NCBI RefSeq assembly: GCF_014192715.1
Contig: NZ_JACHYH010000001.1
Location: 372,001 to 436,000 of the forward strand
DNA from: Luteibacter sp. Sphag1AF
GTDB taxonomy: Bacteria; Pseudomonadota; Gammaproteobacteria; Xanthomonadales; Rhodanobacteraceae
Reading direction: 5' to 3'
DNA: 64,000 nt
The notes beneath the pieces are model-generated. The model saw only the letters and a list, made by a program, of their open reading frames with translations, had not been told where the DNA came from and did not search any database. Positions within the stretch are counted from its first letter, which is position 1. The number at the start of each line of letters is the position of its first letter. A program made the translations under genes and the position numbers. Below are positions 25,417-34,707 of this stretch, piece after piece.

Positions 25417-26629
25417 CCGCGAACTGCCTCCCACCGCCGGCCTGCCACTCGCACTGGCTGATCTGCGTGCCCGTCCGCGCCAGCGCCTGACCGACGCCGC
25501 CGCCGCCTTCATCAATGTTCCGGCCACCCAGCTGGAATGTTCCGGCACGGCCTCACTGATCGTCGCACTGCTGGCACTGAAAGAACTCGCGCCGGATCGC
25601 CACGAAGTGGTGATCCCGGCCTATACCTGTCCGCTGGTTCCCATGGCCGTGCAGCGCGCGGGGCTGACGTCCCGTTTGTGCGACATGGCCACCGGGCGGC
25701 TGGACATGGATGCGCAGAAGCTGCAAAGCGCGTGCAGTGCCTCCACGCTTGCCATCATCCCCACCCATCTCGGCGGCCGCGTGGCGGATGTGGCCACCGC
25801 CCAGGCCATCGCACGGGCTGAAGGGGCGTTCGTCATTGAAGATGCGGCGCAAGCCTTCGGCGCGCGCGTCAACGGCCAAAGCGTCGGCACCATCGGCGAC
25901 ATCGGCTTTTTCAGTCTCGCGGCCGGCAAAGGCCTGTCGATCTACGAAGGCGGCCTGCTGGTCAGCCGCGATGACGCCTTGCGCAGCCAGCTCGTTCGCG
26001 CCAGCGAAGCCCATGTGCCGCGAAACCGCCTGTGGGAAATGCGCCGGTCGATGGAACTGGCCGGATACGCCGCCCTGTATGGGCCGCGCGGATTGCGCTG
26101 GGCCTACGGCGACCCGCTGCGACGCGCGCTGCGCCGGGGCAACCTGGTGGCGGCGGCCAGCGAAGATTTTGGCCCGACCATCCCCCTGCATCGCGTGGGT
26201 GCGTGGCGTGAGCGCGTTGGCGCATCGGCCATCACCCGCTTGCCCGCCTTTGTCGAACACACCACGCAACAGGCCTTGCGGCGCTTGCCCCGTCTTCAGG
26301 CCATCGAAGGCGTGCATGTGTACGCCGACCATGAAGGCGAGCAAGGCACGTGGCCCTATTTCCTGGTGCGCCTGCCTGATGAAGCGACCCGCGATGAGGC
26401 CCTGTCACGGCTGTGGCATGCCGGCCTGGGTGTGGGTCGCCTGTTCATCCACGCCCTGCCCGATTACAGCTATCTGGACCCGATGGAAGGCAGCGACGAT
26501 GTCTCGGTTGCCCGGCACATCGCCGCCTGTACGCTGACCATCTCGAACAGCCCGTGGATCGACGACGGCACGTTCGAGCACGTGTGCGCCGTGATCGAGG
26601 CGCTGGTCGTCCGGCGCCGCGCGGCTTAA
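25400..26629 (+). CDS. DegT/DnrJ/EryC1/StrS-family aminotransferase-like enzyme
   Basis: 409 aa PLP-dependent fold type I protein. CSGTASLIVALLAL, VIPAYTCPLVPMAVQRAG, PTHLGGRVADV, VIEDAAQAFGARVNG and the PLP-Lys region FFSLAAGKGLSIYEGG are clear. Family members transaminate nucleotide-activated keto sugars or make related small molecules. ATG 25400 (MSYRPDREL) lies inside the upstream gene; no better start is seen. Its 3' end overlaps convergent tsaB by 4 bases. Fourth gene of the hydrolase-SMR-SMR-DegT operon. Confidence 0.88.
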   Translation: MSYRPDRELPPTAGLPLALADLRARPRQRLTDAAAAFINVPATQLECSGTASLIVALLALKELAPDRHEVVIPAYTCPLVPMAVQRAGLTSRLCDMATGRLDMDAQKLQSACSASTLAIIPTHLGGRVADVATAQAIARAEGAFVIEDAAQAFGARVNGQSVGTIGDIGFFSLAAGKGLSIYEGGLLVSRDDALRSQLVRASEAHVPRNRLWEMRRSMELAGYAALYGPRGLRWAYGDPLRRALRRGNLVAAASEDFGPTIPLHRVGAWRERVGASAITRLPAFVEHTTQQALRRLPRLQAIEGVHVYADHEGEQGTWPYFLVRLPDEATRDEALSRLWHAGLGVGRLFIHALPDYSYLDPMEGSDDVSVARHIAACTLTISNSPWIDDGTFEHVCAVIEALVVRRRAA

Positions 26630-27315
26630 GCCCTGCCCTGTTCCACCAGGGTGAGCGCCACCTTGTCACGCAGATACACAGGCAACGCGAATTCGGGCGA
26701 TACCGCCGCGCCGTCGCGGAATCGGCGCGCCGCTATGCCAGCGATGTGACGCGCCTGCGGATAGCGCAACGGATCGGCAGACACGATGGGCGCATGAATG
26801 CGCTCGCGCAGCGCGGCCTCGTACGTGCCCCAGCCGGTGCCCACGACGTGCCACGCCGACGCTTCCGGCAACAGCAATTTGGCTGCGGTATCCACGCGCT
26901 CGGCATCCAGGCCGATGAGGCCACCGTTGCCGTCGCGGCGATACGCCGCGACGTAGATTTCGCCCATGCGCGCATCAATCACCGCGAGGATGCTGGCGTC
27001 ATCCTCGGGTGCTTCCAGCGCCAGCGCCTCCAGCGACGAGACCGTCACCACCGGCACATCGAGCGCCATGGCCATGCCCTGGGCCAGGGAGACGCCGAGA
27101 CGCACCCCCGTGAAAGCCCCCGGACCACGGCCCACGGCAATGCCATCCAGTGCCATGCGTGAGAGGCCTGCCTCGGCCAGCAGCGCATCGGCCATGGGCA
27201 GCACCAGCTCGGCGTGACGGCGAGGAGCGATCTCGCTGCGTTCGATCACTTCGTCGCCGTGCACGAGTGCAACCGAACAGGCTTCCGTGGAGGTTTCGAT
27301 AGCGAGGAAATTCAT
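26626..27315 (-). CDS. tsaB: tRNA threonylcarbamoyladenosine biosynthesis protein TsaB
   Basis: 229 aa ASKHA-fold pseudo-enzyme that partners TsaD in making t6A37 on tRNA. LAIETSTEACSVAL, RRHAELVLPM, VGRGPGAFTGVRLGVSLAQGMAMAL and VIDARMGEIYVAAY are signature TsaB blocks. It shares a 4-base overlap with creD downstream. Confidence 0.95.
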   Translation of the reverse strand: MNFLAIETSTEACSVALVHGDEVIERSEIAPRRHAELVLPMADALLAEAGLSRMALDGIAVGRGPGAFTGVRLGVSLAQGMAMALDVPVVTVSSLEALALEAPEDDASILAVIDARMGEIYVAAYRRDGNGGLIGLDAERVDTAAKLLLPEASAWHVVGTGWGTYEAALRERIHAPIVSADPLRYPQARHIAGIAARRFRDGAAVSPEFALPVYLRDKVALTLVEQGRA

Positions 27316-28640
27316 GGGGTATCCGTGGTTTTCGAGCCGTAGGCGTACCAGTCGATGCGCCGGGTCAGGAACATGAGGGTGGCAACCACCGCCAGCAGCA
27401 CCACCGAGCCGATCAACAAAGCGTACTGCTCTGCGCCGATCAGCCCATAGAGTACCGCGTAAACCAGTGCCAGCACGCCGCCAAGCAGCAGCCCGGCGCG
27501 ACGGGCCCTCAGCACTGCCGTGGCGTAGCCGCCCACAATCAGCACGACGGCCGAGGAAGCCAGCAGGTAGGCACGGCCAAAGCCGATCTGTTCAGAGAGC
27601 GCCAGCAGCAGCACATAGAACGTGGCCATCGCACCGCCCACCAGCAGGTACTGCACCGGATGGACGCGCAGGCGCTTGAGCACTTCAAACAGGAAGAACG
27701 CGACGAACGTCAGCGCGATAAACAGCAGCGCGTACTTGTTGGCGCGCAGATTCTGCTGATACACGCTGGCCGGCTGATAAAGCTCCACGCCGAACGACGA
27801 GGCGGCCACCAGGCGATCCACACCGTCGGTCGTCTCGTTCCAGTGCTGACCAAAGTTGCGATTCAAATCGAGCATGCGCCAGTTGGCGGAGAATCCATCA
27901 GCGCGAATGTCGCGCGTGGCTGGCAGCAGCGCACCCGTGAAACTGGGATCAGGCCACGGCGCCTTCATCTCCACCACGTTGCTGCGCGCCAGCGGCAGCA
28001 CATCCAGCGACTCGGTACCCGCCAGACGCGCGGTCACCTTGAAATCAATGGGCGTATCGCCAAGCGCATCCAGGTCGATGGGCAATGCCACCACCGGGAA
28101 TCCACCCACGCGCTCCGTGGACGATGCGAAACGCTGCGGCTTCCCGTTGACCGTGACTTCGGAAACCTCACGCAGGCCCTGCGTATCGCTGATCAGCAGG
28201 CGAAGTTCCGCTTTCTTGCCGATCCACGTGGCGTTGCTCGCCTTGTCGAAGGCACGGATATCTGCGGGAAGAATGCGCCCGGAAATCTGCACCTCCGCTT
28301 CGTACACCGGCACTTCGTACATGCCGTAGCTGCGTTTCTGCACAGCGAGGTCAGCGCGCGTGGTCAGCGTGTCGGCAAGCACGATCTCCGTCGCGTAGCG
28401 CGTGGCCACCTTCGAGGTGCCTTCCACATTGACCTGCTCTTGCGTGGGAATGGCCAGCACCAGCCCGCCTACGGTCTGCGCGCCGCCCCAGCCTTTGGCA
28501 ATGTTGGCGGCCGCGTCCACACGCAGCGCTTCGCGCTCACGGACAAGACCCGAAATCTGGCCAAGCGGAATCAGCATCAGCAGCGCGAGAAGTCCCACGC
28601 CAATGACTTTGGCGGTAACGGTTTGTGTCCAGGCAAACAT
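27312..28640 (-). CDS. creD: CreD-family inner membrane protein
   Basis: 442 aa. One N-terminal membrane segment (~10-28), a large periplasmic beta-rich region (~35-300), and about five C-terminal segments (KYALLFIALTFVAFFLFEVLKRLRVHPVQYLLVGGAMATFYVLLLALSEQIGF region onward). RVHPVQYLLVG and LALSEQIGF are CreD signatures. Known CreD proteins are induced by the CreBC system and affect envelope integrity; no creBC is present here. ATG 28640 has AAGGA six bases upstream. Confidence 0.92.
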   Translation of the reverse strand: MFAWTQTVTAKVIGVGLLALLMLIPLGQISGLVREREALRVDAAANIAKGWGGAQTVGGLVLAIPTQEQVNVEGTSKVATRYATEIVLADTLTTRADLAVQKRSYGMYEVPVYEAEVQISGRILPADIRAFDKASNATWIGKKAELRLLISDTQGLREVSEVTVNGKPQRFASSTERVGGFPVVALPIDLDALGDTPIDFKVTARLAGTESLDVLPLARSNVVEMKAPWPDPSFTGALLPATRDIRADGFSANWRMLDLNRNFGQHWNETTDGVDRLVAASSFGVELYQPASVYQQNLRANKYALLFIALTFVAFFLFEVLKRLRVHPVQYLLVGGAMATFYVLLLALSEQIGFGRAYLLASSAVVLIVGGYATAVLRARRAGLLLGGVLALVYAVLYGLIGAEQYALLIGSVVLLAVVATLMFLTRRIDWYAYGSKTTDTP

Positions 28641-28725
28641 GAATGTCCTTTTCGACGAGGTAGCGCACATGAAAGCGCATCAGCCGGCCGTAGCCGGGTT
28701 CGGATTGAGGCAAAGCAGGGGCGAT

Positions 28726-30654
28726 TCAGGGCGTGGCGGTGTCCACGGCGGTGAAAAACGCCTTCACGTCGTCCAGGCTGCGCGTGCGGGGCATCGGCGG
28801 AACGCTGGCAAGAAACAGCTTGCCGTAGCCCTTGGTGGTAAGACGCGGATCGCACAGCACCAGCACGCCGCGATCATGCACATCACGGATGAGCCGACCC
28901 GCGCCTTGCTTGAGCGCGATCACGGCCGTGGGCACCTGCCACCCCATGAAGGGATTGATGCCCGCGTATTCCAGTGCTTCCAGCCGCGCCTGCAACACCG
29001 GATCATCGGGCGTGGCGAATGGCAGCTTGTCGATCACCACCACACTCAACGCTTCGCCGGCCACATCCACGCCTTCCCAGAAACTGGCAGCGCCCAGAAG
29101 CACGCCATGGCCGCTGGCGCGGAACTCTTCCAGCAAACGATGACGTGGCGCGCTGCCCTGTACGAATAAAGGCCACGGAACGCGGCCTTCCAGAAGCTCC
29201 GCTGCACGTCGCAATGCACGATGGGAGGTGAACAGCAGGAACGCGCGACCGTTGGAGGCTTCCAGCACGGGAAGCAATGCATCGACCACCTGATCGGTGT
29301 AATCGCGGGCGGCCGGATCAGGCAGCCCCTGCGGGAGATAAGCGAGCGCCTGACGCGCATAGTCGAACGGGCTTTCCAGGCTCAGCGTGCGCGGATCTTC
29401 AAGACCCAGCTGACGCGCGAAATGCTGAAAATCTCCCGCAATCGACAGCGTGGCCGACGTGTGAATCCATGCCGCGTCGGTCGACATGCGCATGGCGCGC
29501 AACGGCGAGGCGAGGTCCAGTGGCGTGGCATGCAGCGCGAACCCGCGTGGCCAGGTTTCGTACCAGCGCACGTCGGCATCGGAGTGCTCTTCCACGATGC
29601 GATCCAGCCGCAAACTGAGCATCTGGGCGCGCTCGAAGGCACTGGCCAGGCCACGCGAACGCTCGGCCTGCGCACCCAGCAAATCAGACAGTGCGGCCAG
29701 CACGTCGCGCAGTTCCGTCAGACCATCGTGGACGGCATCGTTGCGCTCCAGCTCACCGAACGCCCCTTTCGCCGGCAATACATCCATGGCCAGTCGCACG
29801 CGCTTGACGATGGCCTGCACGGCTTCCACCGGCTCAAGCAACAACCCCATCGCACCGGTAACGCCCTGGCATTCGGCCAGCGCGTCCGACGCCAGGTCGG
29901 TGATCTGTCGGGCACTCACACTCTGCGAGAAGAACTGGCCGGCCAGTTCGGGAATCTGATGGGCTTCATCCAGGATGAACGCATCGGCATGCGGCAGGAT
30001 TTCACCGAAACCTTCCTGCTTCAGCGCCAGGTCGGCCATCAACAGGTGATGGTTCACTACCACGATGTCGGCCTCCATGGCCTCACGGCGCGCCTTCACC
30101 ACATGGCAGTCGTCGAAAAAGGCGCACTCGGTACCCAGGCAGTTTTCCGGCGTGGAGGTCACCCGCGGCCAGACCGGCGAATCCTCCGGGATATCGGCCA
30201 GTTCCATGCGGTCGCCACGCCGCGTGCGTGCCGACCAGGCCCGGATCGTGGCCAGCTGGGAGGCCAGCACGCGGTCGTGATGGCCCTCGCGCACAGACTG
30301 ATCCAGCCGGTAAAGGCACAGATAATTGGCCCGGCCCTTGAGCAGGCTGCTTTTGACCCGGCTACCCAGCACGGAATGCACCCGGGGCAGGTCGCGGAAG
30401 AACAGCTGGTCCTGCAAGGCCTTGGTCCCGGTGGAAACAACGACTTTGCGCCCCGACATCAGGGCAGGCACCAGATAGGCGAACGTCTTGCCGGTGCCGG
30501 TGCCCGCCTCGGCAATCAGGGCATCACGCTCTTCGATGGCCTCGGCCACGATGGCCGCCATGCGTTGCTGCGCCTCGCGTGGGGCGAATCCGGGTACTTC
30601 CCGCGCAAAGGGGCCCTCGGCCCCCAGCAACGCGGCTACGTCGTGATCTGTCAT
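28726..30654 (-). CDS. DinG/YoaA-family ATP-dependent DNA helicase
   Basis: 642 aa XPD-like superfamily 2 helicase. Walker [24 protein letters not shown], four Cys for an Fe-S cluster (ANYLC, ENC, TEC, DDC), DEAH box [11 protein letters not shown], and C-terminal motifs [28 protein letters not shown] and [14 protein letters not shown]. Closest to YoaA, which acts at replication forks with HolC (a holC gene lies at 38.5 kb in this window). Divergent from valS. Confidence 0.93.
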   Translation of the reverse strand: MTDHDVAALLGAEGPFAREVPGFAPREAQQRMAAIVAEAIEERDALIAEAGTGTGKTFAYLVPALMSGRKVVVSTGTKALQDQLFFRDLPRVHSVLGSRVKSSLLKGRANYLCLYRLDQSVREGHHDRVLASQLATIRAWSARTRRGDRMELADIPEDSPVWPRVTSTPENCLGTECAFFDDCHVVKARREAMEADIVVVNHHLLMADLALKQEGFGEILPHADAFILDEAHQIPELAGQFFSQSVSARQITDLASDALAECQGVTGAMGLLLEPVEAVQAIVKRVRLAMDVLPAKGAFGELERNDAVHDGLTELRDVLAALSDLLGAQAERSRGLASAFERAQMLSLRLDRIVEEHSDADVRWYETWPRGFALHATPLDLASPLRAMRMSTDAAWIHTSATLSIAGDFQHFARQLGLEDPRTLSLESPFDYARQALAYLPQGLPDPAARDYTDQVVDALLPVLEASNGRAFLLFTSHRALRRAAELLEGRVPWPLFVQGSAPRHRLLEEFRASGHGVLLGAASFWEGVDVAGEALSVVVIDKLPFATPDDPVLQARLEALEYAGINPFMGWQVPTAVIALKQGAGRLIRDVHDRGVLVLCDPRLTTKGYGKLFLASVPPMPRTRSLDDVKAFFTAVDTATP

Positions 30655-30682
30655 CGCCTAAGTATCGCCGAGGCAGCCGGTT

Positions 30683-30712
30683 TTGGCACCGCCCCGGGCG
30701 GGGCCCTACAAT
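30683..30712 (+). promoter_or_regulatory. Predicted sigma70 promoter of valS
   Basis: TTGGCA at 30683-30688, an 18-base spacer and TACAAT at 30707-30712, in the gap between dinG-like and valS, about 58 bases before the valS start. No T-box is seen in the short leader. Confidence 0.6.
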
Positions 30713-30770
30713 GCAGGGTCGTTCATCTAATCACGCGCGCCCGCGATCCGGCGCCAGCCAAGAGTCCCGC

Positions 30771-33530
30771 ATGGAAAAGAGTTTCGAGCCCAGCCAGATC
30801 GAGTCGTCGTGGTATTCCCGCTGGGAATCCAGCGGCTATTTCAAGCCTTCCGGCAAGGGAACGCCGTACACGATCATGCTGCCGCCGCCGAACGTGACCG
30901 GCACACTGCACATGGGCCACGCGTTCCAGCACACCATCATGGACACGCTGGTGCGCTACCACCGCATGCGCGGCTTCGACACCCTGTGGCAGCTGGGCAC
31001 CGATCACGCCGGTATCGCCACCGAGATGGTCGTCACCCGCCAGCTCAACGCTGAAGGCAAGCAGCGCTCCGACTTTGACCGCGATGCCTTCATCGAGCGC
31101 GTATGGGAGTGGAAGGCCGAATCGGGCGACACCATCGGCCGGCAGATGCGCCGCATAGGTGTGTCCGGCGACTGGAGCCGCGAGCGCTTCACCATGGACG
31201 AAGGCCTCAGCAAGGCCGTGGTCGAAACCTTCGTGCGCCTGTCCGAAGAAGGCCTGATCTACCGTGGCCAGAAGCTGGTCAACTGGGATCCGGTGCTGAA
31301 GACCGCCATCTCCGACCTGGAAGTGGTCAGCGAAGAAGAAGACGGTTCGCTGTGGTCCATCCGCTATCCGCTGGCCGACGGCTCCGGCGATCTGGTGGTC
31401 GCCACCACGCGTCCGGAAACCATGCTCGGCGACGTCGCGGTTGCCGTGCATCCGGAAGACGAGCGCTACGCGCACCTGATTGGCCGCATGCTTTCGCTGC
31501 CGCTGTCTGACCGCCAGATTCCGATCATTGCCGACGATTACGTTGAGAAAGACTTCGGCACCGGCTGCGTGAAGATCACGCCCGCGCACGACTTCAACGA
31601 CTACGCGATCGGCCAGCGCCACAGCCTGCCGATGATCAACATCCTCACCGACGAGGCGAAGATCAACGACAACGCGCCGGAAAAATATCGCGGCCTGGAT
31701 CGCTACGTCGCCCGCAAAGCCGTGCTTGCCGATCTGGAAGAACACGGCTTCCTCGTCGAGACGAAGAAGCACAAGCTTCAGGTCCCGCGCGGTGATCGCA
31801 CCGGTCAGGTCATCGAACCCTTCCTCACCTGGCAGTGGTTCGTCCGCATGGACACGCTGGCCGCGCGCGGCCTTGAACTGGTCGAAGACGGCCACGTGAA
31901 ATTCGTGCCGGAAAACTGGATCAACACCTATCGCCACTGGCTCGGCAACATCCAGGACTGGTGCATCAGCCGCCAGCTTACCTGGGGCCACCGCATCCCG
32001 GCGTGGTACACCGATGCGGGCGACATCATCGTGGCCCGCACCGATGACGAAGCGCGTGAACGCGCCGCCGCGCAGGGTTATACCGGCGCACTGCGCCGCG
32101 ACGACGACGTGCTGGAAACCTGGTTCAGCTCGGCGCTGTGGAGCCATTCCACCCTGGGCTGGCCCGACGCGGAAGCACAGCAGGCGCTGGGCTTTGATCG
32201 CTACCTGCCCACCAACGTGCTGGTCACCGGCTTCGACATCATCTTCTTCTGGGTCGCCCGGATGATCATGATGACCGACCACTTCACCGGCGAAGTGCCG
32301 TTCCGCGACGTGTACATCACCGGCCTGGTCCGCGACAAAGACGGCCAGAAGATGAGCAAGTCCAAGGGCAACGTCCTTGACCCGCTGGACCTGATCGACG
32401 GCATCACCCTCGACGACCTGGTGGCCAAACGCACCCGCGGCCTCATGCAGCCGAAGATGGCCGACAAGATTGAAAAGGCCACACGCAAGGAATTCCCCGA
32501 AGGCATACCCGCCTTCGGCGCCGATGCCCTGCGCTTCACCTTCGCATCCCTGGCCACGCATGGCCGTGACATCAAGTTCGACCTTGAGCGTGCTGCCGGC
32601 TACAAGGCGTTCTGCAACAAGCTGTGGAATGCCTCGCGCTTCGTGCTGATGAACCTCGGCGAGGAAGCCGTGGCACCCGTGGCCAGTCCCGCGACGGAAG
32701 CCGAGCGCTGGATTCTTACCCGTCTGAACAACACGCTGGCCGAAGTGCGCACGCAGTTGGACCTGTACCGCTTCGACCTCGCCGCGCAGGCGCTGTATGA
32801 GTTCACCTGGAACGACTTCTGCGACTGGTTCCTCGAACTGTCCAAGCCCGCCCTGAATGGCACCGACACCAGCGCCGCCGCGTCCACTCGCTACACGCTG
32901 GCCGTGGTGCTCGAAACCCTGCTGCGCGCACTGCACCCGATGATTCCGTTCGTGACGGAAGAAATCTGGCAGAACGTAAAGCCCGTGCTCGGCATTCAAG
33001 GCGACACCATCATGCTGCGTCCTTATCCGCAGGCGGATGAAATCGCCTCCGACGGCGCTGCCGCTGCCGAAGTGGAATGGGTCAAGTCCGTACTGACCGG
33101 CGTGCGCCGCATCCGCTCGGAGATGAACATCTCCCCCGGCAAGACCATCCCGCTGCTGTTCGCCGATGGCGGCGATGCGGATCGCGCCCGTGCAACCAAG
33201 TTCGCTGCACAGATCGCGTTCCTCGGCCGCGTGGAAACACCCGAGTGGATCACGGGCGGCGATGAACCCGCTGCCGCCGTGGCCGTGGTCGGCTCACTGC
33301 GCGTGCTGATTCCGCTGGCAGGCCTCATCGACGTGGACGCCGAAAAAGCACGACTGGCGAAGGAAATCGCCCGCGTGGAAGGCGAAGTGCGCAAGTGCGA
33401 AGCCAAGCTCAGCAACGCCAACTTTGTCGCCAACGCCCCCGCCGAAGTTGTCGCCCAGGAACGCCAGCGCATCGCCGACTGGACCGCCCAGGCCAACGCC
33501 ATGCGCGATCAGGCACAACGCCTCGGCTGA
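30771..33530 (+). CDS. valS: Valine-tRNA ligase
   Basis: 919 aa class I aminoacyl-tRNA synthetase. HIGH-type motif [15 protein letters not shown], the editing domain with [10 protein letters not shown] and [31 protein letters not shown], the KMSKS loop [11 protein letters not shown], and the C-terminal coiled-coil arm ([24 protein letters not shown]-type). ATG 30771 begins [11 protein letters not shown], the conserved start; the open frame upstream is not family sequence. Confidence 0.97.
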   Translation: MEKSFEPSQIESSWYSRWESSGYFKPSGKGTPYTIMLPPPNVTGTLHMGHAFQHTIMDTLVRYHRMRGFDTLWQLGTDHAGIATEMVVTRQLNAEGKQRSDFDRDAFIERVWEWKAESGDTIGRQMRRIGVSGDWSRERFTMDEGLSKAVVETFVRLSEEGLIYRGQKLVNWDPVLKTAISDLEVVSEEEDGSLWSIRYPLADGSGDLVVATTRPETMLGDVAVAVHPEDERYAHLIGRMLSLPLSDRQIPIIADDYVEKDFGTGCVKITPAHDFNDYAIGQRHSLPMINILTDEAKINDNAPEKYRGLDRYVARKAVLADLEEHGFLVETKKHKLQVPRGDRTGQVIEPFLTWQWFVRMDTLAARGLELVEDGHVKFVPENWINTYRHWLGNIQDWCISRQLTWGHRIPAWYTDAGDIIVARTDDEARERAAAQGYTGALRRDDDVLETWFSSALWSHSTLGWPDAEAQQALGFDRYLPTNVLVTGFDIIFFWVARMIMMTDHFTGEVPFRDVYITGLVRDKDGQKMSKSKGNVLDPLDLIDGITLDDLVAKRTRGLMQPKMADKIEKATRKEFPEGIPAFGADALRFTFASLATHGRDIKFDLERAAGYKAFCNKLWNASRFVLMNLGEEAVAPVASPATEAERWILTRLNNTLAEVRTQLDLYRFDLAAQALYEFTWNDFCDWFLELSKPALNGTDTSAAASTRYTLAVVLETLLRALHPMIPFVTEEIWQNVKPVLGIQGDTIMLRPYPQADEIASDGAAAAEVEWVKSVLTGVRRIRSEMNISPGKTIPLLFADGGDADRARATKFAAQIAFLGRVETPEWITGGDEPAAAVAVVGSLRVLIPLAGLIDVDAEKARLAKEIARVEGEVRKCEAKLSNANFVANAPAEVVAQERQRIADWTAQANAMRDQAQRLG

Positions 33531-33542
33531 TCCCCGGCTTCA

Positions 33543-33579
33543 GGAAAAAAAAGAGACCGGCAAAAGCCGGTCTTCTTTT
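33543..33579 (+). terminator. Rho-independent terminator after valS
   Basis: Stem AGACCGGC (33554-33561), AAAA loop, GCCGGTCT (33566-33573), then TCTTTT. An A-run before the stem means it could also work on the minus strand. Confidence 0.85.
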
Positions 33580-33714
33580 ACCTGTGGAACGAGCCCTGCG
33601 AACGACGGATGCTTGCCCGCTCTCAAATAATTCCGATGACTTTTTCGGAATAATCGGATAGTTCCGCCTTGCGTGAATCGGGATGCTCTTCGCGTCGCCG
33701 AATCATCGGCGACC

Positions 33715-33886
33715 GGGCGTAGAAACCCGTATTGACTAGATCACACAGGCGGATACCCGCCTGTGTTCTCATCGCACGCCCCTATGGCGGGCGTGTCGGG
33801 CAGGCCTCGCGCCTGGCCGGGTACTGATCAAGTCAACCGGTTTTCTACCCCGACACGTCCGCCACCCTGCGAAACAGGGTGCGGAC
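33715..33886 (+). ncRNA. Candidate structured RNA leader of the small CxxC protein
   Basis: A long-range helix pairs GGG-C-GTAGAAA-C-CC (33715-33728) with its near complement at 33839-33851 (GG, T, TTTCTAC, CCC). Inside it are three hairpins: a 10 bp stem 33743-33752/33757-33766 with an ATAC loop, a 6 bp stem 33776-33781/33789-33794, and a 5 bp stem 33801-33805/33811-33815. A fourth strong hairpin (13 and 12 bases, one bulge, CGAAA loop) follows at 33857-33886, 20 bases before the ATG at 33906. The layout suggests a multi-branched cis-regulatory RNA. I could not match it to a known class. The part 33580-33714 holds a smaller hairpin (33630-33651) and no gene. Confidence 0.5.
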
Positions 33887-33905
33887 CTCCGGCCAGGGAA
33901 CCGCC

Positions 33906-34226
33906 ATGCACACGCCCGACCAGACCATCACCTGCCCCACCTGCCAGAGCGACGTCACCCTCACCATCGACCAGCTCCGCGACGTCGCCGTCATGCGACT
34001 CGCCGATGCCCAGGCCATCGTCGATATCTCTTCGCACGCGGTGGAGGCGGACGTCGATCCGGAAACCTCCGCACAACTCAGCATCATGCTGCGCCGACTG
34101 CTCGCCGAAGCCATGCCGCCCATTACCGGACTCTGGCGCAGCCGGATAAAACTCATGCCCGTTGAGGTGATCGACATGCTCAGAGCGGGCCCCTTCGGAA
34201 CCACACCCGCCTCGACCGAATCCTGA
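33906..34226 (+). CDS. Small CxxC (zinc-ribbon-like) protein of unknown function
   Basis: 106 aa, soluble. TITCPTCQSDVTLTIDQLRDVAVMRLADAQAIVDI shows a single CPTC knuckle followed by a helical region, and the second half (LSIMLRRLLAEAMPPITGLWRS) is helical. One CxxC is too few for a full zinc ribbon, so metal binding would need a dimer. ATG 33906 is preceded by CAGGGAA. It stands alone between valS and lptG behind a structured leader. Function unknown. Confidence 0.65.
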   Translation: MHTPDQTITCPTCQSDVTLTIDQLRDVAVMRLADAQAIVDISSHAVEADVDPETSAQLSIMLRRLLAEAMPPITGLWRSRIKLMPVEVIDMLRAGPFGTTPASTES

Positions 34227-34290
34227 GCGAGGGGTGCTCGCCCCGACAGCAAAGCCCGGCTCTTACCCCAAACACAAGCACCAGTGGGCA

Positions 34291-34345
34291 GAAAGCCCCC
34301 GCCGCCCTCCCCATGAGCGCTAGGAGCGCGAGGACGTTCGGGCGG
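34291..34345. repeat. Inverted partial copy of the 34.4/34.6 kb intergenic repeat
   Basis: The stretch AAAGCCCCCGCCGCCCTCCC followed by CATGAGCGC...GACGTTCGGGCGG is the reverse complement of parts of the direct repeats at 34411 and 34567 (GAACGTCC...CTCATGGGGAGGGCGGCGGGG). It can fold with either of them into a large hairpin. Confidence 0.7.
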
Positions 34346-34410
34346 AAAAGGCCCCGCAGGGGTGGCCGGCAGGGATGCCGGCCATTTGGCGCCTGGCCAT
34401 GGATGGCCAG

Positions 34411-34562
34411 TCGACAAACCCCGCCCGAACGTCCGGGTCGCGTAGCGACCGCGCGACGTGCTCATGGGGAGGGCGGCGGGGGCTTTCCCTCGACACGCCA
34501 CACTGTGCTGAACTCGCGAGACAAACCAACAAGCAAATTGGCGCTAGCCGAACCGCCTGAAA
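34411..34562. repeat. Direct repeat copy A (~150 bp)
   Basis: Begins TCGACAAACCCCGCCCGAAC and ends GCGCTAGCCGAACCGCCTGA. It is about 90 percent identical to copy B at 34567-34707 with a few substitutions and a short insertion near 34530. It contains an extra copy of the last codons of lptG. The non-coding gap 34227-34688 is essentially made of these repeats plus the hairpin GGCCGGCAGGGATGCCGGCC near 34363-34382; no gene is supported. Confidence 0.85.
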
Positions 34563-34566
34563 CCCG

Positions 34567-34707
34567 TCGACAAACCCCGCCCGAACGTCCGGGTCGCGCA
34601 GCGACCGCGCGACGTGCTCATGGGGAGGGCGGCGGGGCTTTCCCGCGAAACGCCACGCTGTGCCGAACTCGCGAGAAGCCAAATGGCGCTAGCCGAACCG
34701 CCTGAAA
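34567..34707. repeat. Direct repeat copy B (~140 bp), ending inside lptG
   Basis: Same unit as copy A. Its right end (from 34689) is the 3' end of the lptG coding sequence, so copy A appears to have arisen by duplication of the lptG terminus together with its downstream region, or the repeat supplied the present lptG end. Confidence 0.85.

Noticed and set aside
30723-32999. 758-codon open frame on the minus strand
   Set aside because: Antisense to valS; the residue pattern is His/Val/Gly-rich noise without motifs.
34313-34705. Open frame of 130 codons with internal protein repeats on the plus strand
   Set aside because: It is made entirely of the duplicated intergenic DNA, has no ribosome site or family pattern, and an equally long frame exists on the other strand.
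34291-34707. CRISPR array
   Set aside because: The units are long, few, imperfect and include an inverted copy and a gene end; there are no short regular repeats with unique spacers and no cas genes.
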